A DNA stretch of 64,000 nt from Schistocerca nitens. Taxonomy: Eukaryota > Arthropoda > Insecta > Orthoptera > Acrididae. The notes under the pieces are model-generated. The model was not told the DNA's origin and did not search any database. It saw nothing but the letters and a program-made list of their open reading frames with translations. Where the stretch lies: positions 340,739,650-340,803,649 of the forward strand of contig NC_064619.1 of NCBI RefSeq assembly GCF_023898315.1. The letters run 5' to 3'. The translations under genes were made by a program, and so were the position numbers. Below, piece after piece: positions 11,254 to 22,397 of the stretch. Positions within the stretch are counted from its first letter, which is position 1, and each line of letters opens with the position of its first letter.

Positions 11254-12660
11254 CACTACTGGCCATTAAAAGTGCTGCACCAAGAAGAAATGCAAATGAT
11301 AAACGGGTATTCATTGGACAAATATATTATACTAGAACTGACATGTCATAACATTTTCGCGCAATTTGGGTGCACAGATCCTGAGAAATCAGTACACAGA
11401 ACAACCATCTCTGGCCGTAATAACGGCCTTGATACGCCTGGGCATGGAGTCAAACAGTCAAACAGAGCTTGGATGGCGTGTACAGGTACAGCTGCCCATG
11501 CAACTTCAACACGATACCACAGTTCATCAAGAGTAGTGACTGGCGTATTGTGACGAGCCAGTTGCTCGGCCACCATTGACCAGACGTTTTCAACTGGCGA
11601 GAGATCTGGAGAATGTGCTGGCCAGGGCAGCAGTCGAACATTTTCTGTATCCAGAAAGGCCCGTACAGGACCTGCAACATGCGGTCGTGCATTATGCTGC
11701 TGAAATGTAGGGTTTCGCAGGGATCGAATGAAGGGAAGAGCCACCGGTCGTAACACATCTGAAATGTAACGTCCACCATTCAAAGTGCCGTCAATGCGAA
11801 CAACAGGTGACCGAGACGTGTAACCAATGGTACCCCATACCATCACTCCGGGTGATACGCCAGTATGGCGATGACGAATACACGCTTCCAATGTGCTTTC
11901 ACTGCGATGTCGCCAAATACGGATGCGACCATCATGATACTGTAAACAGAACCTGGATTCATCCGAAAAAATGACGTTTTGCCATTCGTGCACCCAGATT
12001 CGTCGTTGTGTACACCACCACAGGCGCTCCTGTCTGTGATCAGCATCAAGGGTAACCGCAGCCATGGTCTCCGAGCTGATAGTCCCTGCTGCTGCAAACG
12101 TCGTCGAACTGTCCGTGCAGATGGTTGTTGTCTTGCAAACGTCCCCATCTGTTGACTCAGGGATCGAGACGTGGCTGCACAATCCGTTACAGCCATGCGG
12201 ATAAGATGCATGTCATCTCGAATGCTAGTGATACGAAGCCATTGGGATCCAACACGGCGTTCCGTATTACCCTCCTGAACCCACTGATTCCGCTAACAGT
12301 CATTGGATCTCGACCAACGCGAGCAGCAATGTCAAGATACGATAAACCGCAATCGCGATAGGCTACAATCCGACCTTTATCAAAGTCGGAAACGTGATGG
12401 TACGCATTTCTCCTCCTTACACGAGGCATCACAACAACGTTTCACCAGGCAGCGCCGGTCAACTGCTGTTTGTGTATGAGAAATCGGTTGGAAACTTTCC
12501 TCATGTCAGCACGTTGTAGGTGTCGCCACCGGCGCCACCCTTGTGTGAATGCTCTGAAAAGCTAATCATTTGCATATCATAGCATCTTCTTCCTGTCGGT
12601 TAAATTTCGCGTCTGTAACACGTCATCTTCATGGTGTAGCAATTTTAATGGCCAGTAGTG
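11254..12660 (-). mobile_element. Tc1-like DNA transposon, complete ends, defective
   Basis: The 1407-bp element is flanked by TA on both sides (11252-11253 and 12661-12662). The left end CACTACTGGCCATTAAAA is the inverse of the right end TTTTAATGGCCAGTAGTG, with further imperfect pairing inward. It carries one minus-strand transposase gene in three frames. The structure fits a cut-and-paste Tc1 family element that used the universal TA target. Confidence 0.93.
11346..12432 (-). pseudogene. Tc1-like transposase (frameshifted, catalytic Asp lost)
   Basis: The N-terminus from 12432 has the helix-turn-helix segment FDKGRIVAYRDCGLSYLDIA; the frame shifts near 12290, and again near 12180-12200. 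The C-terminal frame contains IFSDESRFCLQYHDGRIRIW with the first catalytic Asp and PDLSPVENVW with the final Glu, as in the DD34E group. The second motif reads QQHNARPH where the family has QQDNARPH, so the middle catalytic Asp is replaced by His. Frameshifts plus this substitution make the enzyme inactive. Minus-strand orientation is the same as for the other Tc1 relics at 6765 and 40530. Confidence 0.9.
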
Positions 12661-12662
12661 TA

Positions 12663-12900
12663 GTATAAGCAGGACAGAAAGACGGAGACTGTGGCTGTGA
12701 GACTGGAGACAGTGACAGTTAGAGAGATACAAAGAGATAATCACGGTGAGTTGGGCTGAATGAATGAGTGAACGAATGAGCAAATGGGAGTGGATGGGTA
12801 TGAGACGCTTAGAGAGATCGACTAGCGAGTATGAGCGAGTTACAGTTAGGGGAGCCTGTGGGAGAGAGAGGTGAGATGTATGTTAAAAAGAGCATGAATA
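12663..12900 (+). repeat. Purine-rich (GA) low-complexity tract, right part
   Basis: GAGACTGGAGACAGTGACAG-type sequence continues the tract seen at 10930-11251. The stretch from 12901 to 13792 beyond it holds no recognisable gene; open frames at 13039-13281 and 13146-13418 match no family I know. Confidence 0.75.
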
Positions 12901-13792
12901 TGTTCACGTGCCAAAATTTTGGGGAATATTTTTTAAAGGTGCTGAGGAAGGTAGAATGAGACAGCTGATATCCCATTTTTCAGTCAGAGTCTTTTAAACG
13001 TCAGTATATACGCCTTCTCTTCCGCTATTAGATAATGTATGTTCGGAAAATACAATACATATTATGAACTTGTATCTTTGTATCAGATGTACCCAGGACT
13101 TCGCAGTCTCCTAGGCACTCGCAGTGGCATGAATGACATCAACTTTTGTGCAGGATTTTGGGCACAGAAAGCACTGAATTACATGGAATGTGGTTTGCTC
13201 CTGTTAACTTTCACATTATTTGTGATCGACATTCTTCCTGTTGTTCATATTGTCTGTCTGTCTTACCTCTTCGTATTGTAATCCGTTTAGCTAGTTCCAT
13301 TTCAACCACCTTTCACTGTGTCCATGGGGGTAATTACTCGGTTGCTGTATCCATCTGCAGAGTTACGGTGGTCTCCCCATTCACAATTGTAGCCTCGCCT
13401 TCTTGGGAGGTGCGGTAAGCTTCTTAGATGACCACAGAGAGCCCTCCCTTGACCGCAGTCGTTGGGGAAGAGGAGTACCCCCATGCAATGAGTGGGCGCT
13501 ATTCTGCTTTACTTAAGCCTCTCCCTATCACCAGCCACTTCACTGGGTACAGAGGGTGGTGCTATTCTAGATAGGTAAAGAGTGTACCTGTTGGAATGGG
13601 ATTGAGACAAACTGTAAGTAGGATACACATTTCATTGAGTGATGAATCCATCTGCTTAATACACGAGCTATCCCAGGCCGTGGTAGCATATTTCACAACA
13701 GGAAAATACAGGAGAATATGAGCCCCTTTTTCACCTCACAGTTGCGAACACATTACTTCGCGTTTTTTGGTGTTTTTACAATTTCTTGTGAC

Positions 13793-14115
13793 AACGGCCT
13801 TGCCACAGTGGTAACAAGATGCCCGTCAGATCACCAAAGTTAAATGCTGTCGGGCTTGGCTACCAATCGGATGGGCAACCGTCCGGCTCTGCAGAGCGCT
13901 GTTGGAAATTGGGGTGCACTATGTTCGTGTGAACCCAATTGAGGAGCTACGTGATGGAAAAGTAGCGGCTCCGGTCACGGAAACAGAACGGTCGGGAGAG
14001 CGGTATGCTGACCACATGCCCCTTCATATCCGGTCCAGGGACGCCTGAAGACTGGGGATGAGGCGGCGGTCGGTCGGTGCCTTTGGGCGGTCCGAGAGCT
14101 GTTCGGACGGAGTTT
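13793..14115 (+). repeat. 5S rRNA-derived SINE
   Basis: Positions 13815-13905 resemble 5S rRNA: GATCACCAAAGTTAAATGCT, GTCGGGCTTGGCTA and GGATGGGCAACCGTCCG correspond to the internal promoter region of 5S genes. The 3' body includes GAGGAGCTACGTGATGG, AAAGTAGCGGCTCCGGTCAC and GCTGACCACATGCCCC. A related tail occurs on the minus strand at 42890-43085. This is a retroposed SINE with a 5S-type RNA polymerase III promoter, not a functional 5S gene. Confidence 0.85.
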
Positions 14116-14393
14116 TTACGATTTCCTTTAAAAATCTGTTTTGGAGAGTGGGAGAACTCTAATTGATTTACTGCCCACACAATGTGTTGTTAACGACGAG
14201 CTTCTCAGTTCCGTAAATGGAACGCACAGCCATTTCTGTTAGAAAAGTTTAATCTTATCTGGTTCGCATTATAATACCCTGACAGATTCCTAAGAGCGGC
14301 TGTCAGATTTATATCCACAATGTTAAAGTGTTTGGTGTCTGTACAGGATTGACAACAGAGATTAAAAACAGGAATCTACATCGGAAATATTTG

Positions 14394-14825
14394 CACTGCT
14401 AGCCATTGAAATTGTTACACCAGGAAGGACACCAAACAGCGATTTTTTACTTAATATGTATATGCGACATAGTAGGTAGAAATCATGCTTTAATTTAGTA
14501 CACTAGTTAAGAATACCTCCAACCCGGCTGTACATCGAGTTGATTTGATGTTGTATCACTTGTTGCTTCATCAATCGTTGTGGCTGACGAGCCTCGGGAA
14601 CCCAGTCTCTCAACAATGTGTGACCAGATGTATACAGTGAGTGAAAGATCTGGAGAACGTGCTAGTTACTGCTAAGATCGGAAATCCCCCCTACATCGAG
14701 TTAGATAAGGACAGAACGGGCAACTTGCCCTCTTACGTTACGTTACCAAAAGATAATGTCATGAGTTGTCGAAGGTAGGGCACAACCCACGGCCTTACCA
14801 TGTCAGAAATGTTCTTAACTATTGT
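14394..14825 (-). mobile_element. Tc1-like transposon relic, C-terminal end
   Basis: The left end CACTGCTAGCCATTGAAATT resembles the terminal repeat of the Tc1-like element at 11254. Inside, GATCTGGAGAACGTGCTAG and ACCATGTCAGAAATG align in order with positions near 11609 and 11760 of that element. The coding frame is destroyed. The right half is missing. Confidence 0.7.
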
Positions 14826-15180
14826 CATCATAAGAAATTTCTATGACATTGTTATTAGTCATAAAACTAATTGTCTGTATTTTCTCTATGCATGAATCAC
14901 AACGGGGAGCAAGTATTACAAAAAGGCTAAAGTTGAGGAGAAAAATTTTGAAAGGAATAAGAATTGGGCCCAGGTCACGTAAAATTTTCCATAGTAAGCT
15001 GTTTTATTCTGGGCAGAAAAGGTAGGACGGCTACGCAAGTTGCTTGCATGGTTGCGCTTGGTAGCGCCTCTTTTGATGTAGATAGAAACCTTTCCCTCAT
15101 TATTTCCTTCCTTGAATTTTAGTGGCGAAAAATTTACAGAAATTTTTCAGTGTGATACACATTGTCAGTAAAACAAAGAT
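14826..15180. other. No gene seen
   Basis: AT-rich sequence with no recognised motif, lying between the Tc1 relic and the fold-back tRNA element. It may be the 5' flank or LTR region of element 2, but no LTR repeat was found. Confidence 0.35.
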
Positions 15181-15193
15181 CTGTGACACGATA

Positions 15194-15611
15194 TGAAACT
15201 TCCTGGCAGATTAAAACTGTGTGCCCGACCGAGACTCGAACTCGGGACCTTTGCCTTTCGCGGGCAAGTGCTCTACCATATCAGCGCACACTCCGCTGCA
15301 GAGTGAAAATCTCATTCTGGAAACATCCCCCAGGCTGTGGCTAAACCATGTCTCCGCAATATCCTTTCTTTCAGGAGTGCTAGTTGTGCAAGGTTCGCAG
15401 AAGAACTTCTGTAAAGTTTGGAAGGTAGGAGACGTGGCAGAAATACAGCTGTGAGGACCGGGCGTGAGTCGTGCTTCGGTAGCTCAGATGGTAGAGCACT
15501 TGCCCGCGAAAGGCAAAGGTCCCGAGTTCGAGTCTCGGTCGGGCACACAGTTTTAATCTTCCAGGAAGTTTCATATCAGCGCACACTCCGCTGCAGAGTG
15601 AAAATCTCATT
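15194..15611 (+). mobile_element. Fold-back tRNA element (SINE- or MITE-like)
   Basis: About 85 bases at the left (from 15192, TGAAACTTCCTGGCAGATTA onward) are the inverse of the right arm (15482-15573), so the tRNA-like segment is present in both orientations. ATCAGCGCACACTCCGCTGC occurs after both arms (15278 and 15576). The element is flanked by CTGTGACACGATA (15181-15193) and CTGTGACTCGATA (15612-15624), a 13-bp target duplication with one mismatch. That length fits LINE-driven retroposition rather than a TA- or 8-bp-target DNA transposon. Confidence 0.8.
15471..15547 (+). tRNA. tRNA-like sequence (CGA anticodon position) inside the fold-back element
   Basis: An A box (TAGCTCAGATGGTAGAGC), a five-pair anticodon stem (TTGCC/GGCAA) and a B box (GAGTTCGAGTCTC) are intact and correctly spaced. 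The seven-base loop CGCGAAA places CGA at the anticodon but lacks the invariant T33, and the acceptor stem pairs poorly. I take it as the RNA polymerase III promoter of the repeat, not a working tRNA gene. A truncated inverse copy lies at 15213-15278 on the minus strand. Confidence 0.6.
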
Positions 15612-15849
15612 CTGTGACTCGATAGTTTGAGCATCATAACAGACGTAAAACAGGCTTTGACATTACGTAATTGACATTCATCAAGTGTAATAATTAGTGT
15701 ATGAAATTTTTAACATTTTTGTGAAATTTCCATTTTTACATATCTATATAACATCGCCGAAAAATATATGCCCATTGTTGATAGCGATAGCGAAAACGCA
15801 AGCAGCCAAGATGGGGTAGAATTGCGAGATCGAAGTTCAGGCGCCAAGC

Positions 15850-18086
15850 ATGCCTACTGCAGAAAGTTTAAGTAGATCAGAGATGAGTGTCGCAGGAGTG
15901 ACAAATGATAGCGACGCTCCACAACAGAATAACCTTGACGACACAATGTTTACAATTGACGAGACAATGTCACTCATCTCCCAGAGCGACATACTGCTCA
16001 TGAATGGAACGACGGAGGGCGATCTAAATATGAATCTCGACAACACGTTACAAACACCACTTGGTCACGACACAAACATTAACTTGGGAAGTACAGCTGA
16101 CAACAACCACAGCAGTACAACTGAAGCACTTCTATGGCAGCTACTATATAATATAAATGCGAAATTTGATGATATGAAACACACTGTAAACACCAATTTC
16201 AGTAATTTGACACAAGATATGAACATGGTAAAACAGCAACAAAACACTGTTACACAAGATCTAAATACAGTGAAGCAAGAACAAAAACAAGTATTCAAGG
16301 ATTTGCAAGATACGGTCTCACAGAAATCGATGACTTAGCCAAAAACTTTCGCACTGAAATCGAGGAAAAATTGAATGATATGAAAACACAGGTAAAACGT
16401 GAAGTACTTTCTGAAGTTAACAGTAACATTACGGAGGTAAAACGGAAGGCAGATTATGACCATCACGATCGAATAGAGCAACAGATAAAGAAAATCGTAG
16501 GAGCAAACACAAACACTGAAGCCACACAAAACCAATTGGTTTCGACAGTAAAAAAGGTAACCACTATCGTCAACAAAATAAAAAGAGACAATGAAGTTGC
16601 ACCTCTAGCTGCAGAAGAGCTTACTTTAAGGGTAGCAACATTAGAAGTTGACTCAGCACGTGCTAAGAAGGAGAGAGAGAAGATTAATGAAAATCTGAGT
16701 GATATCATTAGTCAAGCTGAAGCAGGTACGCTAGATAAGGGTAACACCATTGCAGAGAAGTTAGTAACCAATTGTAAGTTATACAGAGATGTAGTAGAAA
16801 AGGCAATTCAGAAAAAGAAAAATGAAATCGTGAACACGGTAAACATTAACATACAAGCTGCGGAAAATACGACCCGCAATCTTTTAGAAGAAAATATTAC
16901 CGTATCTCGAAATATGAATGTAAATAACACACAGGCTGCAGTAAACAAACCACAACCTGTTGGTATCTATTCACAAATTGTCACGAGTCCCACAGCAGGT
17001 GCCAGTGACAGTTGTAGACTGCAAAGTGTAAACATACTCACAACTCCAATACCTGAACAATTACCAGCCGGAATTACAGGTAACTACAATAACAACATAA
17101 ATACGATCGAAAATGCCACGAGTCTGTCAACAATTTTTGCAGACGAAGGTTTTTTGATACATCGACAATTTCCTACATTTACTACCGAAGGTAAAATAAT
17201 GAATCCCGTAGCATTTATTAGAGCTTTTCGTCGTGTATTTCCACGCAACTGGGCAGAAGCACAGAAAATCAGATTTGTCGTGGGATATACACAAGGCGAT
17301 GTCCTCTTTGGGCAACTGAAGTGGCCGAACGTTGCAGCACTTATACCCAATGTGAACGAGCTTTCCTCTACAAATACTGGTCTGAGGCAGTGCAAGAAAC
17401 ACTCAGATGCGAGGTTTTGAACCCTGCACCATTCAATGGCAAATACACTAGTCTACGTGGATACTTTGAAAAACACCTGAACAAGACTCGCTACTGGACA
17501 ATCCCAATATCACAGGTAGACGTGTTAAACATTTTGAAAAGTCGTTTACCATCGCACATTAGAGAAAAATTAGTCACAACGCCCGAGCACGACACTGAAT
17601 ATTTTCTGTCAGTGCTCGATTCTATCGACTTGATCTATGAGGAAAGATCTGTAACCCATAGAGCAACAGAAAACCAGGCACAACAACAATATAATTATGT
17701 AAAGCAGTCAGTAAAACGTGGTTTAAACACACAGCAAGATTGGTACACACAACAGCAAAATTACATACCCAGGAGTAATGAGTACGGCAACGGGAACAGA
17801 AAAAATTAAAAGAAATTTCCAAAACAACAGGGGTAATTTCAACGCACGAGTGAGTTACAATTCAACATCACAAGGCCCAATGCCGCCTCAGCAGTGGCCG
17901 ACGCCCGGCAACATTGCCATACCTTACGCTGTATCGCAGCCGGCCTTTCGGCAGCAAAATATGAGCAACTACACATCAGCTAACGACACAAATTGGCGAA
18001 GTACACACACAGTGCAACTCACTGAAACTCCTCCAGGTAATGAACTAAGTCTCACTACGCCGTCGGAAAACACCAACTGGTCGTAG
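15850..18086 (+). pseudogene. Gag of element 2 (frameshifted)
   Basis: Four consecutive open frames cover gag: 15850-16338, 16340-17420, about 17395-17809 and 17778-18086. The first part has a Gln/Asn-rich coiled-coil character with FDDMKHTVNTNFSNL near its end. The second holds LIHRQFPTFTTEGKIMNPVA and FIRAFRRVFPRNW, the capsid-core segment matching element 1. The tail is Gln/Asn/Tyr-rich (TQQQNYIPRSNEYGN) with no CCHC zinc knuckle. Three frame changes break the gene. The next open frame, which leads into protease, is in the -1 frame relative to the last Gag segment, so an original -1 frameshift junction is possible here. Confidence 0.8.
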
Positions 18087-18089
18087 TTA

Positions 18090-18775
18090 AGCACCCGGCT
18101 ATTGACCTCTCAGGGAGTGGGGGCAAAGTAGAACTACAAACATGTTTTATAAGATTTGACAAACGAGGGGACATCAAGGTTGATTTGTATCAGCATGAGT
18201 TAGATATAGTAGATAAAGTCAAGGAAGAACAATTACAAGCAATCATTAAGGTCAAAATATTTAACATTGATACACAGTTAATTTTAGATACAAGTTCAAC
18301 TACCAACCTAATGTCAAATGCAGTTTTTGTGAATTGAAGAAGAGAGGCAAGTTTCCAACATTTCCTGTACAAAATTGCAAGGTGCAAACTGCGACAGGCA
18401 GTAAGACTAAATTAGTTAAGCATCAGGCACTTACTCCAGTACAAATTGAACATTTTAGATAGGAGTGCAACTTTCTTATAATTGACAAACTTATTGTTAA
18501 TTGTCTTATTGGCATGGGCACGTTTAGGACGTACAAAACACAGATTGACATAGGTAATGGTAAATGCCATTTTTATGTAAAGGATCAGATATTTTCTATT
18601 GATTTAGTCAAGTCAAAACACCTGATGAAAGTAAGAAAAACAAACCAGGGTTAAATGTCGTAGTAGACTATTCCTTTCCAGCTGTGTATTCCACAAATAA
18701 ATTTGATACTGAACAACAAGCGAACACTGACGTTAGTTACGAAATGGTAGAACAGAAATTAAGTGAATCACAGGC
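18090..18775 (+). pseudogene. Protease region of element 2
   Basis: Translation near 18260-18310 gives NIDTQLILDTSSTTNLMS, with DTSS at the retropepsin active site in place of the usual DTGS or DSGS, and then a stop. About 180 bases later, IDKLIVNCLIGMGTF corresponds to the second hydrophobic motif. At least two stops separate them. The frame continues to 18779, where a DNA transposon has inserted before reverse transcriptase. Confidence 0.7.
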
Positions 18776-18779
18776 ACTA

Positions 18780-20983
18780 TAGTCTGATTTAAAGTAGTTG
18801 TCACTTGACAGGCAACGGGCTGTAGGGCTCCCGCCACCAATAAACCAATGGCAGCCGGCGCTGTCGGCTGCCACTGCGGTGCCACTTCGCTCTGCTGAGC
18901 TGCCAGCCAGCCAGTCCTCAGCGAGCCGTTGTAGACGTGCCGGTGAGATATTTGAATGACTTGTAGCTTCGCGTGTTTACGATGTCTGATGAAAGCAGTC
19001 GCAAGAGAGGGAGGCCGAGGCTGCACACTCCTCGGAAACCTCCAAAAAGTGGCGGACATGGCGTCGTTATACGCAGTCAGGCGCGTGAATACGTCTGTTC
19101 CTTAAGGGAGTATTTTGAGAGAGAGGGGGATGCAGGAGGGCCTCTCGTTCCTTTGGATAAGGTGGTGGAGCGAACTGCAGCTGCTCTGCAAGTTAACGAA
19201 CGTTCAGTAATAAGAATCTGCAAGGAGAAATTCACAAAAGAAGGCTCAAGTGAATCATCTAAATTGGAGACACCTGGGAAAAAGTGGCGACTAGAGAAGA
19301 GGGTCTCAAAACTTGACTCTTTTCAGGAAGATGCCATTCGTCGTCAAATATACGCATTTTATTCGAGGAAGGAGTATTCAACACTCAAAAAACTACATGC
19401 TACCCTCACAGCGACTGACCTGCTTCAGGGTAATAAATCATCTTTGTTGCGAGTCGTGAAAATGTTAGGATTCCGGCATAAATCCATCTCTGGCAGAGAG
19501 TTACTAATAGAACGCCAAGATATTGCAGCCTGGCGATGCCGCTTTCTTAGAGAATTGGTGGGGACAAATTTTAATGATATCGTTTGGCTTGATGAAACGT
19601 GGGTGCATGCACGACTAAGTTTTTAAAAAAAAGGATGGACAGACGCTACCAGCAGCGGTAGTATGGCAGCTCCGATCGGCAGAGGAGAAAGGATAATTGT
19701 AGCACATGCCGGACTTTCAAAAGGTTCCAGTCCAAATTGTCTGCTGCTATTCAGTTCAAATAAGACCTCCGACTAACACGAAGAGATGAACCACAATACT
19801 TTTGTGAAATGGTTTGAAGACTGTGTGCTCCATAACTTAACAAAAAACTCTATCATTGTTATGGATAACACTCCTTATCACTCAATAGTAACCGAAGTGG
19901 AACGCCTTTTGAAAGAAGCAGTTGAAATTGTGACATCGGAAGACTGGCAGAAGGTAGTGCATCACATGAAAGGAGTGATACAGGACGCATGGAACAATGA
20001 AGGTATCTTACAACTAAGTGTCGAAGACTTTATTATATCTGTCAATACGAGCATCGACACGGATAGTTTCACTTACTCTGACTCTGAATTAAGCGGTGTT
20101 TTCGCATTGTCTGATTAGTGTGTAGTGTACTTACTGCCATTAAATATTGAGTTTGTGAATTTATTTCGATTAATTCTTATTCTTGTTGTGAGACTAAGAA
20201 ATACTGTTTGGACAGCTCTCGTCATCTCCTTACGGTAAGTTAGACTTAATTTTAATTCTATTTCATTTTCTATGTACACCAAGATATTATTCAGTGTGTG
20301 TAATAGTTTTCGAGATTTGCAATCTAGGGAAGAAAACTTTTCCAGACGCGAAAATTTCTCACTCTTCAATAGTTAATGTAACAACGTCCCTAATTAAAAT
20401 TAAGATATCTGATATGCTTGTAGATACCACTTAGGCCGATACTGTACGTAAATTTCAAAATACTTACACAATATTTATAGAGATAGAGATTTTAAACGTC
20501 ATACTTGTTTCGAGTTCAGTACTGATAGGGTTGCTAAAAACGCTGTTTTCAGAAATTTATATACAGGAAACGTAATGCACTACGAAAACTTTTAAGGATT
20601 CCATGCTGAGTGCATTATTTTGGTAATGAATGGAAAAAAATATTTTGCTGTGACACCTATAGTTTTTCAGTAATGACGTGATAAGTTAGAAGCTGTTTGC
20701 GAAATCGACAATTTGAATGGTTTCAAACAAATTAACGTAACTCTTGTCCTAATTAAAATTAAGAATAGATATTTGACAGATTGAGAGAAATTGTAGAGAT
20801 ATACATCATATGTGGGTTTGAAATTTTTTACTTACTTTTTGTAGAATATACAGGCTTTAAAAAGATTTTCTACCGGCGGGGGTAGCGATGCGCTGAGGCG
20901 GCTGCCTCCAGCCAGTGCTTGACGTGACAACGCCGCAACTTCGCAGCGCAAACGTCAAGTGACAACTACTTTAAATCAGACTA
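18780..20983 (+). mobile_element. Tc1/mariner-superfamily (IS630-like) transposon nested in element 2
   Basis: The 2204-bp element has perfect 30-base terminal inverted repeats starting TAGTCTGATTTAAAGTAG, flanked by TA at 18778-18779 and 20984-20985. It splits the Pol frame of element 2 between protease and reverse transcriptase. Perfect ends suggest it is younger than its host element. The interior beyond the transposase (20120-20950) is AT-rich and non-coding. Confidence 0.93.
18973..20118 (+). pseudogene. IS630-like DDE transposase with stop and internal deletion
   Basis: The first frame (18973-19626, 217 codons) has a basic start (SRKRGRPRLH), a helix-turn-helix DNA-binding region and the first catalytic motif IVWLDETWVHA before a stop. 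The segment 19640-19785 is related but shifted. The second frame (19786-20118) starts near NTFVKWFEDCVLHNL and carries IVMDNTPYHS with the second Asp. It then jumps directly to ERLLKEAVEIVTSEDWQKVV, a segment that in this arthropod family lies after the third acidic residue. The region holding the third catalytic residue (NP-I-E type motif) is absent, so the protein cannot be catalytic. Confidence 0.85.
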
Positions 20984-20985
20984 TA

Positions 20986-21790
20986 AATGTGATGCAACGA
21001 CAAGAACTTTCTAACTTGTTATTTAAGTATGCCAGTGTTTTCAGTAAGGAGCCAGGAGTAATCAGAGACTATGAATATAAATTTGAAGTCCATCCACATG
21101 AGACAGTTTGTGTAATGTCATATCCTATTCCATGGGCAAAGCGAGAGGCAGTAATGGAAGAGAGCGATCGTATGATTAAATGGGGAATTATACAACCTTC
21201 ATTTTCACCCTATTGTTGTGCAATATTACCAGTAAGCATACCAGATGGTTCTGTAAGATTAGTTCTCGCTGCTAGAGGTATCAATAAGATTATAGTACCA
21301 GTACGAATAAGACCAGACAATTTGGACGAACAGCTTCTAAGGTTTTACAATACAAAATATTTCAGCATACTTGATCTCAAAATGTTCTACTGGCAAATAA
21401 AGCTCCACGAAGAAAGTCGAAAACATACTGCATTTGTTTGTGGGGGCAGAAGTTCTACCTTTTGGACTGAACATTAGCGCAGGAGTGTTTATATCTGCAT
21501 TGGACAAGATTTTAGGACCAGGATTGCTTAGCAAAGTCACTGCCTATGTAGACGACCTGCTAATGGCCGCACCCACTTGGTTAGAACATATAAGGCTCAT
21601 TGAACAGGTGCTTCAACGATTTGCATATTACAGAGTAACAGCCAACTTAAAAAAGTCTAGTTTTGGCAAGGAGCAAGTCAAACTTTTAGGTTATGTTGTG
21701 TCAGGTCAAGGTATATTACCTGATCCGAAAAAAAACTTGATGCCATACGCAATTGTCCAGCTCCAAGGAATAAAAAACAACTAAAAGCCT
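20986..21790 (+). pseudogene. Reverse transcriptase of element 2 (frameshifted)
   Basis: The first frame includes MIKWGIIQPSFSPYCC, DGSVRLVLAARGINK and FSILDLKMFYWQIKLHE, the fingers and first palm motif with one catalytic Asp. A frameshift occurs near 21450. The next frame gives LPFGLNISAGVF and then AYVDDLLMAAP (21540-21575), the YVDD catalytic box. It continues with LKKSSFGKEQVKLLGYVVS. Substitution of the usual DSR by AAR in the palm is noted. Another shift near 21780 precedes the RNase H connection. Confidence 0.88.
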
Positions 21791-21792
21791 TT

Positions 21793-22345
21793 TTGGGACT
21801 AGCTTCGTTTTTTCGTAAATTCGTACCACAACAACTGATGAACAGTGATGCGTTGCTCAACTTGTTAAGAAAAAATGGGCTTTGCTTGTTGGATGATAAA
21901 TGTCAAGAGGACTTTAATAACATTAAGCACTCATTAGTCAACGCAAACATTCTTAGCCACCCTGACATGTCCAAGGATTTTTGTCTATGCACAGATGCCT
22001 CAGCTCAGGGGCTGGGGGCATGCTTATTCCAGATGCGAGAGGAAGAAGGTAAGGAAGTACCCAAGGTCATCAGTTTTGCTAGTCGTACGGTTTCAGAAGC
22101 AGAAATTTCTTACTCAGTGTCAGAATTCTAAAGTTTAGCGGTAATATGGGCATTTAAAAAGTTTGAATATTTTTTGTGGGGCAAGAATACTAAAGTTTAC
22201 TGTGACAACCAGTCACTGTCATTTCTTTTAACCACAGATTAGCTAGGTGGTGTCTAGATTTACAAAAATTCAATTTTGAGATATTTTATATTAAGGGAAG
22301 GCAGAACATGATTGTAGACGCCTTGTGTAGGCTGCCACTAGTTTT
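21793..22345 (+). pseudogene. RNase H domain of element 2
   Basis: FFRKFVPQQ and a connection segment lead to LCTDASAQGLGACLFQ, containing the first catalytic Asp of Gypsy RNase H, and SFASRTVSEAEISYSVSEF, which ends in a stop at 22131. The stretch to about 22345 continues with [12 protein letters not shown] and NMIVDAL-like remnants across further stops. Order and spacing match the domain in the intact Pol at 59791-62961. Confidence 0.8.
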
Positions 22346-22397
22346 ATAGGAATTTTGTGAGTTAACGGAGCACTATGCAGAAATCAAAACATTATTA

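Noticed and set aside
10859-11314. Minus-strand Ser/Leu-rich open frame of 151 codons with apparent signal-peptide character
   Set aside because: It is the pyrimidine-strand reading of the GA tract and crosses the end of the Tc1-like element.
13793-13920. Functional 5S rRNA gene
   Set aside because: Only the internal promoter region is similar, with many changes, and a SINE body follows.
15471-15547. Functional tRNA-Ser(CGA) gene
   Set aside because: No T at position 33, weak acceptor stem and position inside a repeated fold-back element.
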